A stretch of 6,855 nucleotides of DNA, taken from contig QMRV01000096.1 of assembly GCA_003649445.1 (NCBI GenBank), forward strand, positions 1 through 6,855. The letters are read 5' to 3'. A program made the position numbers and the translations under genes. Origin of the DNA: Thermoprotei archaeon (GTDB lineage Archaea; Thermoproteota; Thermoprotei; Thermofilales; B15-G2). Every line of letters starts with the position of its first letter. Position 1 is the stretch's first letter. The notes beneath the pieces are model-generated. The model ran no database searches. It was not told the DNA's origin and was given only the letters and a program-made list of their open reading frames with translations. Shown here in pieces: positions 1 through 6,016 of the stretch.

Positions 1-953
1 CATCCAACACATCCGTAACACCCGTACATATTCTTGGAGAAAACGAATTTGTGTAAAATTCTCCACTTAAATCTAGACTCCTTATCTTCTAAGATAACTT
101 CTCCTCCAGCAAGCCTGCTGTAGTAGAGTCCATGGCAAGTTGCTCGGCGTCTAACTCGGAAAAATGCTCCAGGTTCTTCTGGATCAGGTTCATCATATAA
201 GTCAAAGCAGTAGCATGTAGGGCAGACAGCAGTGCACGCTTGACATAGAACACATTTCTCAGAAAGATCGGAGATATCTCCGTTAATTACTTTCTTTAAA
301 GTGAGGCTATCGAAAACACTGATATCTATCTTCTTGGCACGTTGGGGGGGATTTATTTCAGGAGCTTCTGTAGGCGAAGCTTCTAGCTTCGAGACAATTT
401 CTTTTCCTCTCTTAGAAAAAGGCTGTAGAACAACGCTGTCTTCGTCTAAACTCATTGCTAAGTCTACATCCTCGGGAGGAATGTATGTCTTAAACGGAAT
501 GCAGAAGCAGTTTTCATCTCCTTTGTCGCATAGAACTACCGCTATGAACATGTCTCTACGCTTTGATACATAGTAAGGATCCTTAGGCTCGGTCAAAAAT
601 ACTTTATCTAAGTATTTTATTGCATGAGCTTCACATGGATGAATTCCAAAGAGACACAGAGGTTTTTCTTTTTTCTCAGAGTAGTCTTCTACATCGATAT
701 ATGCTGTCAACTTTCCGGCGAAACTCATGGTGCCAGCTCTATACTTGAACAAGTACTCTTTAGGAGGAAGAAGAATACTATTAACAGAGTTAATTGTCCT
801 AATATACTCTAATGTAACTTCGGCGGGGTCTTCAATGTCGCTTAGAACAAAACTACCCGCCTTTTCTACAGGAGCATAAACTAGATACTTCTCCATCAAC
901 ACCTCTACTAGTTCAAATAACTTTTCTCTAGGTATTCTACAGGCTATACTCAT
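1..953 (-). CDS. HydB/AsrA-type 4Fe-4S electron-transfer subunit (C-terminus cut by window edge)
   Basis: An open minus-strand frame of 317 codons runs from ATG 951-953 to the window edge without a stop. It resembles the beta subunit of archaeal NiFe sulfhydrogenase (HydB) and the A subunit of anaerobic sulfite reductase (AsrA), cytoplasmic proteins that pass electrons between a flavoprotein partner and the catalytic subunits. Visible family marks are an N-terminal 'YAPVEK', 'LPPKEYLFKY', 'GIHPCEAHAI' (Cys107), a C-x6-CFC group (Cys142, 149, 151), and a ferredoxin motif C234-x2-C237-x2-C240-x3-C244-P followed by C247 and C249. A second cluster begins at C312-x2-C315 and is completed outside the window. 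About 30-50 residues are probably missing, compared with roughly 350-370 for the family. The ATG is the only start after the upstream in-frame stop and aligns with the family N-terminus. Partner genes (FAD/NAD(P)H subunit, hydrogenase or reductase subunits) would be expected beyond the left edge. Which of the two complexes it serves cannot be told from here. Confidence 0.85.
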   Translation of the reverse strand, partial: MSIACRIPREKLFELVEVLMEKYLVYAPVEKAGSFVLSDIEDPAEVTLEYIRTINSVNSILLPPKEYLFKYRAGTMSFAGKLTAYIDVEDYSEKKEKPLCLFGIHPCEAHAIKYLDKVFLTEPKDPYYVSKRRDMFIAVVLCDKGDENCFCIPFKTYIPPEDVDLAMSLDEDSVVLQPFSKRGKEIVSKLEASPTEAPEINPPQRAKKIDISVFDSLTLKKVINGDISDLSEKCVLCQACTAVCPTCYCFDLYDEPDPEEPGAFFRVRRRATCHGLYYSRLAGGEVILEDKESRFKWRILHKFVFSKNMYGCYGCVG

Positions 954-977
954 GTCTACTATGTACTCGTAACAGTA

Positions 978-987
978 GTATAATAAG
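978..987 (-). promoter_or_regulatory. TATA-like box of the HydB-like gene
   Basis: On the minus strand this reads CTTATTATAC. It is centred about 29 bases before the ATG at 953, so transcription would start at or just before the start codon. There is no clear ribosome binding site between box and ATG, consistent with a leaderless mRNA. Assigned by position and composition only. Confidence 0.5.
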
Positions 988-990
988 TCG

Positions 991-1048
991 TAGGTTACAT
1001 AGGTTTAATGTTGCTCATCGAGAAGCTGAATAAATGTCGGTTAAACCT
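991..1048. repeat. repeated TAGGTT/TTAAACC elements in the divergent spacer
   Basis: The 178-base spacer between the divergent HydB-like and first RAM gene contains TAGGTT at 991-996 and again at 1000-1005, and AGGTTTAA (1001-1008) reappears inverted as TTAAACCT (1041-1048). The last copy sits inside an odd palindrome, GGTT-A-AACC (1039-1047). Such elements between divergent genes are the usual form of a regulator's operators, but they are short and AT-rich and could be chance. Apart from these and the two TATA-like boxes I see nothing else in the spacer. Confidence 0.35.
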
Positions 1049-1102
1049 TAGCCTTATTTCTGTAAAAGGTATATAATTGTACATTGGTTCAAAAACCTAA
1101 AA

Positions 1103-1110
1103 CTTATTTA
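1103..1110 (+). promoter_or_regulatory. TATA-like box of the first RAM-domain gene
   Basis: CTTATTTA is centred 25-26 bases before GTG 1132. Together with the matching arrangement before the second copy (CTTAATTT, 26-27 bases before GTG 1483) it supports GTG 1132 as the start of a leaderless message, rather than the TTG further upstream at 1084. A second AT-rich stretch, TATATAAT at 1070-1077, is less well placed for either start. Confidence 0.45.
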
Positions 1111-1131
1111 ACCAGAGAGTATGTAGCTTAT

Positions 1132-1374
1132 GTGCTGGCATACATACTATTAAAGATAGAGCTAGGCGCCGAAGACAGGGTTCTTGATATACTTAAAGAA
1201 TTTAAAGAAGTGCGAGAAGCCTACATAATTTATGGAGAATACGACATTATAGCTAAAATAGATGCATCTGATTCTTCGCGACTTAATGAGATAGTGCTAG
1301 GTCTCAGGAAAAAATGTAAAAATATAATAAAGGACTCTGTTACGATGATTACAGCTAGAGGATTTTCTAGATAA
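1132..1374 (+). CDS. stand-alone Lrp/AsnC-type RAM (effector-binding) domain protein, copy 1
   Basis: This 80-residue protein consists only of the ligand-binding and oligomerisation domain of Lrp/AsnC regulators (RAM, alpha-beta sandwich), with no helix-turn-helix. Seen directly: an opening beta strand 'VLAYILLKIE', a helix after 'GAED', the typical 'AYIIYGEYDIIAKI' strand-turn-strand with its G-x-YDI core, and a closing 'TMITARGFSR'. Known members form dimers or octamers and bind amino acids or other small molecules; lone domains may modulate full-length Lrp proteins or act as sensors. The ligand here is unknown. I chose GTG 1132 because it gives exactly the length and N-terminus of the neighbouring copy and has a TATA-like box 25 bases upstream. 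An in-frame TTG at 1084 would add 16 residues and cannot be excluded. It is followed 108 bases later by a paralogue in the same orientation. Confidence 0.82.
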   Translation: MLAYILLKIELGAEDRVLDILKEFKEVREAYIIYGEYDIIAKIDASDSSRLNEIVLGLRKKCKNIIKDSVTMITARGFSR

Positions 1375-1452
1375 GTTTTACTATTGTAAAATAATCGCCT
1401 AAAGTAGTTATCAGCATATATTGAGTAAAATGAAGATATTTAGAAAGATAAG

Positions 1453-1460
1453 CTTAATTT
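1453..1460 (+). promoter_or_regulatory. TATA-like box of the second RAM-domain gene
   Basis: CTTAATTT is centred 26-27 bases before GTG 1483, within the 108-base gap after copy 1. It suggests that copy 2 has its own leaderless promoter and is not simply read through from copy 1. The rest of the gap (1375-1452) is AT-rich and shows no gene or clear hairpin. Confidence 0.4.
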
Positions 1461-1482
1461 TGCAGGAAGCCACAAATATCTT

Positions 1483-1725
1483 GTGCTAGCCTACGTGCTC
1501 TTTAAAGTAGAGCTTGGTGCGGAAGGGGAAGTCCTTAAAGTCCTAGAAAATACTCCTCAAGTAAAAGAAGCCTACATAATCTACGGAATATATGATATTG
1601 TTGCCAAGGTAGAGTTTGAAAAAGTGCTAGACCTAGGAGACCTTGTTTTAAGCTTAAGAAGAAAATGTAAAGAAAAAATAAAAGATACTGTTACAATGAT
1701 TGTCGCTAAGGGCTTTTCAAGATAA
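1483..1725 (+). CDS. stand-alone Lrp/AsnC-type RAM domain protein, copy 2
   Basis: This is an 80-residue paralogue of the preceding gene. By eye 47 of 80 positions are identical without a gap. The shared parts are the opening 'VLAY' strand, 'ELGAE', 'EAYIIYG', 'YDI', the 'KCK' segment and the last residues 'GFSR'. Residues 43-55, corresponding to a helix, differ most. Like copy 1 it has no DNA-binding domain and is predicted to be a cytoplasmic small-molecule-binding, oligomer-forming protein, possibly mixing with copy 1. GTG 1483 is the only possible start: the frame upstream runs to a TAG at 1441 with no ATG, GTG or TTG. The stop lies 2 bases from the stop of the converging amidohydrolase gene, so the two transcripts probably overlap at their 3' ends. 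Confidence 0.85.
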   Translation: MLAYVLFKVELGAEGEVLKVLENTPQVKEAYIIYGIYDIVAKVEFEKVLDLGDLVLSLRRKCKEKIKDTVTMIVAKGFSR

Positions 1726-1727
1726 TT

Positions 1728-2873
1728 TTATTTGGCTTCATATATTTTCTTACCTTCGGCGTAGACTGTCACAGGATATGCTTCAAGCGAGAATGGGTCG
1801 CTGTTCCATAGAATAAAGCTAGCCCACTTGTCTTTTTCAATACTTCCTAAAATATTGTCTACTTCAAGTATTTTTGCATTATTTAAGGTAATTATTGATA
1901 TACATTCTTCTTTTGATAAGCCCAGTCTACGCCAGAAGCGTAGTTGAAGGAAAAGGTTTCTTTGAAGAACCACGGGATGATCTGTCATTAAGCCGTAGAA
2001 CGGCTTTACTTCAATTAAGTACTTTATGTTCTTCCAAGACTCGTGCTTAAGTTCAGTCTTATACGGGAAAGCATCTACGGGCCCATAGACTATTGGCACA
2101 TTTTCTTTCTTCAGCAGCTCGAACGGGTACTTAAAGTGTAGGTCACAGCAGTGATCGGCAGTGAGTTTAAGTGAGAATTCTTTCTTAAGCTTAATTAAAG
2201 AGACTACGTCGTCTGCTTTATGTACGTGAACTCTCAGCTTTAGTCTTCCTTCGAGCAAAGGAAAAAGTGCCTCTATTTCAGGCTCTACTTCATCGGCAGT
2301 CTTTTTACCTTTCTCAACGAGCTTCTTCTCTTTGACCGCTTTCATTAAAGTTTTCCTAAAGAGAGCTAAAACACCCATGCGTGTAGAAGGTCTTGTTCCC
2401 TTCCAGTCAGTAGTGTTGCGTGGATTAAATCCCAGCGCGGCTTTTATTCCAGTGTACTTAATGAACGCCCGATCTACCGTTTCAGCGTAATTTCTTATTA
2501 CAGCAGCTTTTCCACCAATGATGTTTCCGCTTCCAGGGAGAATACAGGAGTAGAGCACTCCATACTCTATAGATTCTTTAAAAGCTTTGTCGTCCATGTA
2601 CACTGAGTCTAATGCGTCAGCGATAGCTACTACTGAGTCAAATTTTTCATTTACTTCAGTTTCGGCAAAAGGCTCGCCTGCTCTATCTAGGCCTATGTGG
2701 CTATGTGCGTCTATAAATGCTGGCGTCACTACAGGAGCTTCATCTACAATTTCGCATTTCGGTTTTTCTTTAGTTATATTAATGATTTTAGTGTTCTCGA
2801 AAACTATGTAAACGTTTCTGAGAGGAGGCTCATTTTTTCCGGTATAAAGCAAATCTGCTTTAACTGCTTGCAC
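1728..2873 (-). CDS. amidohydrolase-superfamily metal-dependent hydrolase (imidazolonepropionase-like, COG1228 type)
   Basis: The 381-residue protein has the plan of the amidohydrolase superfamily: a small beta domain at each end around a metal-binding TIM barrel. Likely metal ligands are H57 and H59 in 'DAHSH', H216/H218 in 'RVHVHKADD', H241 in 'TADHCCD' and D298 in 'MTDHP'. 'LPGSGNIIGGKAAVIR' (112-127) and the 'HKADD' segment are typical of the imidazolonepropionase-related COG1228 group. It should hydrolyse a C-N bond of a cyclic or peptide-like substrate in the cytoplasm. The substrate is unknown, and no histidine-degradation genes are nearby, so hutI is not justified. GTG 2871-2873 is the first possible start after an upstream in-frame stop. 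A TATA-like box (TCTAATAC, minus strand) is centred 25-26 bases before it. Its start overlaps by 14 bases the end of the decayed membrane protein, suggesting it was once the last gene of an operon. Confidence 0.85.
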   Translation of the reverse strand: MQAVKADLLYTGKNEPPLRNVYIVFENTKIINITKEKPKCEIVDEAPVVTPAFIDAHSHIGLDRAGEPFAETEVNEKFDSVVAIADALDSVYMDDKAFKESIEYGVLYSCILPGSGNIIGGKAAVIRNYAETVDRAFIKYTGIKAALGFNPRNTTDWKGTRPSTRMGVLALFRKTLMKAVKEKKLVEKGKKTADEVEPEIEALFPLLEGRLKLRVHVHKADDVVSLIKLKKEFSLKLTADHCCDLHFKYPFELLKKENVPIVYGPVDAFPYKTELKHESWKNIKYLIEVKPFYGLMTDHPVVLQRNLFLQLRFWRRLGLSKEECISIITLNNAKILEVDNILGSIEKDKWASFILWNSDPFSLEAYPVTVYAEGKKIYEAK

Positions 2874-3704
2874 ATATTCTATGAACCAGAAGACGTATTA
2901 GATTTTCTCTTCCTTTATAGCCGTAGGGGAGTATAAAGTACGTGAAAGTTGTGATCAAAACCACCATTAAAGTAGCTTCAATAAAGTGAAGTAAAATAAA
3001 GATAAAGTACATGGCTATGACTAAGGTTATTACTGACAAAATGTAAGCAAAGTAATTAGCTTAAGCTACTCTCTAATCTTTTCTCTAAGAGTTCTCTTAA
3101 TTGTAATTTAGCCTTAATGAAAAGAGCCTTTTCGAATTAAATTGCTCTTATCGCTTCTGTTAAAGATAATGCTAAAGAGAATTCTGCTAAACATATTACA
3201 ATATCTCGTAGAGGCTCAATGCGGTATGCAAGATTAATACCGCTAATAAACTCCAGTTAACTAAGCTTATTATTTTTGTTCTTTTGTAGGAATAGAACTG
3301 TGCTTAGAGGTAACAAAAATATTTCAACAAGGAATGTTTTGGAGAAAACTATTGAGATAACCATTGCTAGCGCTAGGATATATGGCAAACCTACATTATC
3401 TTCAAGTAACTATATGAAGACATATCCACCTATATCCTTTAAGACTTCTTCAAGAGACATTATAAATTTCCAGTTTATTGTAGCACAGCACTCTTTTACT
3501 TTCTTCGCTTCATTCTTAGACTTAAGAGAAAACGATTCAAGAATATAATTACTATATTGTAGTCGTACCTGCATAGCTCCTTTAATGTATATTACAAGGA
3601 TATTTGTCAAGTAAGCTCAGAAAAACTATTGCTCCATTAGGCTTGAGTAGAGAACTGCTAGTATTTAGGAAAACTGAAAGATAGGTTATTTTGAGCTTTT
3701 CCAC
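2860..3704 (-). pseudogene. decayed multi-spanning membrane protein gene between trmB and the amidohydrolase
   Basis: No intact gene occupies these 845 bases, but the minus strand reads as one broken protein of about 270 residues. The first piece starts at GTG 3702-3704, 19 bases inside the end of trmB ('LLKPNGAIVFLSLL'; its stop is at 3582-3584). The reading passes to another frame near 3605 ('NILVIYIKGAMQVRLQ') and stays in it for about 550 bases, interrupted by TAG 3410-3412, TAA 3257-3259 and TAA 3137-3139, up to TAA 3056-3058. A second frame change near 3060 leads to 'YILSVITLVIAMYFIFILLH', ending at TAA 2860-2862 inside the start of the amidohydrolase gene. Strongly hydrophobic stretches suggest five or six membrane segments. 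I do not recognise the family. Overlap with both neighbours is what a former operon gene would leave. An alternative is that only the last piece is a real small gene (TTG 3039 to 2860, 59 residues, about two membrane spans). Confidence 0.5.
2895..2902 (-). promoter_or_regulatory. possible TATA-like box of the amidohydrolase gene
   Basis: The minus strand reads TCTAATAC, centred 25-26 bases before GTG 2873. It is a weak match, but the spacing equals that of the other genes in the window. If real, the amidohydrolase has its own promoter inside the remains of the upstream gene, which would let it stay expressed after that gene decayed. Confidence 0.3.
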
Positions 3705-4420
3705 AAGTAGTCGAAGTATGTTTTAGCGATTTCGACTATGTACTCGAAGTTAGAGTACGCTGCAAGTATTTCTCCTCTATGCTCTACTACGAGAAGAACT
3801 TCGCGGTCGCTGATAACTCCTCCTCCAAACATGTGGTCAAGGTACTTTATTTCTATTCTAGCGGGCAAGTCTTTAAGTAGAGGCTTTAGTTCTTCTACAG
3901 CTAGCACTAATACTGGTTTTTCTGCCGATTCGCCGATAAGTGTGTTTTTGAATCTAAAGTTTAGGAGCTTGGAAAAAGGTACTGCTACGCGAATTTTTGT
4001 GCTAACAGATGCTGAAACTATGCTTATAGCTCTATTTACAATAGACTTTTCTCCTCTAATAATCGTAATAAATTCTCTTTGAGCAAGTCCACTGTGGCTA
4101 TACTCGTATATTTCTTGGAGAAACTCCGCCTCTTTACGAAGGTCTTCTAGCTTCTGCTCAATACTAGTCTTCAACTTAAGGTAGACTTCGAGAGGAGGTA
4201 CTGCATAGACTATGTGTGGTCTGCTGGTTCTATCTACCTTGATAAAGCCCTTATTTTCGAGACTCGAGAGAATAACATATATTTTAGTGTAGGGCACATG
4301 AGCTTCTTCAGAAATCTGTTTCGCGAACATAGGGCCTTTTTCAACTAACTTGAAATATACTCTAGTTTCATACAGAGAGAGGCCTAGTGTTCTTAGCGCT
4401 TTAAGCTCATTTAATACCAT
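3686..4420 (-). CDS. TrmB-family transcriptional regulator
   Basis: This 244-residue protein opens with the winged helix-turn-helix characteristic of TrmB regulators. Residues about 5-65 contain 'LRTLGLSLYETRVYFKLV', then 'AKQISEEAHVPYTKIYVIL' as the recognition region and 'LENKGFIKV' leading into the wing. A predicted coiled linker follows (about 78-105, 'LKLKTSIEQKLEDLRKEAEF'), and then an effector-binding C-terminal region to the end. Founding members in Thermococcales repress or activate sugar-uptake genes in response to sugars; the effector here is unknown. The length is shorter than the roughly 340 residues of classic TrmB, so the sugar-binding part is probably a reduced version. The ATG at 4418-4420 has a TATA box 29 bases upstream that is also placed correctly for the divergent tes gene, so regulation of itself and of tes is likely. 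Its 3' end overlaps the first piece of the decayed membrane protein gene. Confidence 0.88.
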   Translation of the reverse strand: MVLNELKALRTLGLSLYETRVYFKLVEKGPMFAKQISEEAHVPYTKIYVILSSLENKGFIKVDRTSRPHIVYAVPPLEVYLKLKTSIEQKLEDLRKEAEFLQEIYEYSHSGLAQREFITIIRGEKSIVNRAISIVSASVSTKIRVAVPFSKLLNFRFKNTLIGESAEKPVLVLAVEELKPLLKDLPARIEIKYLDHMFGGGVISDREVLLVVEHRGEILAAYSNFEYIVEIAKTYFDYLWKSSK

Positions 4421-4444
4421 TCAGAGTGTTATTAGTATTAAATG

Positions 4445-4454
4445 CTTATAAATT
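4445..4454. promoter_or_regulatory. shared bidirectional TATA box of trmB and tes
   Basis: CTTATAAATT on the plus strand reads AATTTATAAG on the minus strand. Its core TTATAA is a perfect palindrome. It is centred about 25 bases before GTG 4475 of tes and about 29 bases before the ATG of trmB at 4420, and it is the only good box in the 54-base spacer. Both genes would be transcribed without leaders from one site, so a protein bound here or at its edges would affect both directions. The rest of the spacer contains the AT-rich segment ATTAGTATTAAAT (4430-4442), a possible operator region. Confidence 0.65.
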
Positions 4455-4474
4455 CTCCTGGCCTTTAATCATTC

Positions 4475-5983
4475 GTGAAGATCGTTAAGGAAAGTAAGTC
4501 TCTGTGCCCTATATGTCAGAAAATAATTCCGATGACTGTTTACGAAGAAAACGGAGTAATATGGCTTAAGAAAAAGTGCCCTGAGCATGGTGAATTTGAG
4601 GACGTTTACTGGGGAGACGCTGAGCTATACTACTGGTTCGCTGAGTGGGATAAAGAAGAGTATGTTGGCTCCGGTGTAGAAAATCCGAGAACAAAAGTAG
4701 AGAAAGGATGTCCATTTGACTGTGGCCTATGCCCTAACCATAAGACTTACACTATTCTAGGAATAATAGATGTCACTAACCGATGTAACCTTAGGTGTCC
4801 TGTATGCTTTGCTCACGCAGGTGCGACAGGCTACGTCTATGAGCCGAGTTTTGAGCAAGTAGTAGAAATGATGAAGAATTTGAGAGCCAATAAGCCGTGG
4901 TCATGCAATGCACTACAGTTCAGCGGAGGAGAACCTACTATGCGAAACGATTTACCTGAATTAGTAGCTGAAGCAAAAAGACTCGGTTTCAGATGGGTCT
5001 GTGTAGACACTAACGGTATAAGAGTAGCTGAAGACATAGAGTACTTTAAAGCACTTGACGACGCAGGACTTTCTTCGCTCTATCTTCAATTTGACTCGAC
5101 TAGACCAGAAGTATACTTGAAGACAAGAGGCAGAGACATACTAAAGTACAAGCTCAAAGTCATTGAGAACGCTAGGAAACTAGGCTTCGACTCAATAGTC
5201 TTAGTAGTTACTTTAGCCAAGGGAGTAAACGACCAAGATATATGGGATATCATTAAGTTTGCTGCTAAAAACAGCGACGTAATAAGGTGTGTAAACGTCC
5301 AGCCTATTTCTTTTGCAGGCAGAGCTAGAAGGGAGGAGCTGAGAAAAATGAGAATAACTATACCTGATTTCATGAAGCTTGTTGAAGAACAGAGCGGAGG
5401 AGTAATAAAGGCCAGAGACTTTAGGCCGGTCAACTGGCCAGTGCCCTTCGCCAAAATGATGAGTGTTCTCAAAAACAAACACTACCCGCTTTTCACAGCG
5501 CACCCGCATTGTGGTTCAGCGACATTTATTCTCGTAGATAGAAGGGAAGATGGAGAGGTAGAAATAACTCCTATAACTAGAGTAGTTGACGTCGACAAGC
5601 TGGCAGAAGACTGCTGGAAGATTGCTGAAGAATACAAGAAGGGTATTTTAGGTAAACTGACTGCTGTAAGACTACTGCGCCACGTAAAGAGTAAAGTAAT
5701 TAGACAGCTTATATCTGATATCATAAAGCACGGCAGCTACAAGGCACTAGGAAAGTTCATGAGATCTATAGTAATGATAGGATGCATGCACTTCATGGAC
5801 GTCTGGAACTTTGATATTCAGAGAGTAGAGCGCTGCTGTATACACTACGCTGTGCCAGACGGCAGAATAATAAGCTTCTGTACATTCAACAACATACATA
5901 GACCAGAAGTAGAAAAGAGGTTCGCTATTCCAGTAGAAGAGTGGGAAAAGAAAACAGGGAAGAAAGTAGACGAGTACGCATAA
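4475..5983 (+). CDS. tes: tetraether lipid synthase family radical SAM enzyme
   Basis: The 502-residue protein matches the archaeal Tes family (MJ0619-like). These radical SAM enzymes join the ends of two archaeol-type lipid chains through a C-C bond to make macrocyclic and tetraether (GDGT) membrane lipids. An N-terminal metal knuckle carries C11-x2-C14 and C35-P-E-H38, and is probably the rubredoxin-like site. C79, C83 and C86 likely bind an auxiliary cluster. The radical SAM motif is C104-x3-C108-x2-C111 ('CNLRCPVCFAHA'), followed by 'SGGEPT' (150-155) for SAM binding. C437, C454, C455 and C469 near the C-terminus are candidates for a further cluster. 'YLQFDSTRPEVYLKTRG' and 'AHPHCGSATF' are family hallmarks. 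GTG 4475 gives the expected N-terminus and lies 25 bases after the shared TATA box. Tes homologues often occur as several copies per genome, so this could be a paralogue with a related coupling reaction; the family call is firm, the exact product is not. Confidence 0.88.
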   Translation: MKIVKESKSLCPICQKIIPMTVYEENGVIWLKKKCPEHGEFEDVYWGDAELYYWFAEWDKEEYVGSGVENPRTKVEKGCPFDCGLCPNHKTYTILGIIDVTNRCNLRCPVCFAHAGATGYVYEPSFEQVVEMMKNLRANKPWSCNALQFSGGEPTMRNDLPELVAEAKRLGFRWVCVDTNGIRVAEDIEYFKALDDAGLSSLYLQFDSTRPEVYLKTRGRDILKYKLKVIENARKLGFDSIVLVVTLAKGVNDQDIWDIIKFAAKNSDVIRCVNVQPISFAGRARREELRKMRITIPDFMKLVEEQSGGVIKARDFRPVNWPVPFAKMMSVLKNKHYPLFTAHPHCGSATFILVDRREDGEVEITPITRVVDVDKLAEDCWKIAEEYKKGILGKLTAVRLLRHVKSKVIRQLISDIIKHGSYKALGKFMRSIVMIGCMHFMDVWNFDIQRVERCCIHYAVPDGRIISFCTFNNIHRPEVEKRFAIPVEEWEKKTGKKVDEYA

Positions 5984-5987
5984 AATC

Positions 5988-5995
5988 ATATATTT
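5988..5995 (+). promoter_or_regulatory. TATA-like box before the TIM-barrel gene
   Basis: ATATATTT is centred 25-26 bases before ATG 6017, inside the 33-base gap after tes. It supports ATG 6017 as the true start and allows leaderless expression independent of tes, although read-through from tes is also likely at this spacing. Confidence 0.45.
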
Positions 5996-6016
5996 GTTTA
6001 TCACCATTATTTTTAC

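Noticed and set aside
301..812. Two plus-strand open frames (301-573 and 624-812)
   Set aside because: They lie entirely antisense to the HydB-like gene, whose frame is continuous and has family motifs with cysteine clusters; these are shadows of it.
1084..1131. TTG 1084 as the start of the first RAM gene
   Set aside because: It would add 16 residues absent from the paralogue. GTG 1132 gives identical length and N-terminus to copy 2 and has a better placed TATA-like box. Not fully excluded.
1726..1740. Transcription terminator between the converging RAM copy 2 and amidohydrolase genes
   Set aside because: Only a short T-rich stretch (ATTTTATTT) is present with no stem-loop. Archaeal terminators can be simple T tracts, but this one is too short to call.
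3276..3548. Plus-strand open frame of 90 codons in the apparently gene-free region
   Set aside because: It runs antisense to the hydrophobic minus-strand reading, looks low in complexity with many Ser/Thr/Arg residues, has no recognisable domain and no convincing TATA box at the usual distance.
3056..3610. Stop-codon recoding (for example pyrrolysine at the TAG 3410-3412) in the membrane-protein reading
   Set aside because: The same frame also contains two TAA stops and needs frame changes at both ends, which fits decay and not amber recoding. No pyrrolysine genes are visible.
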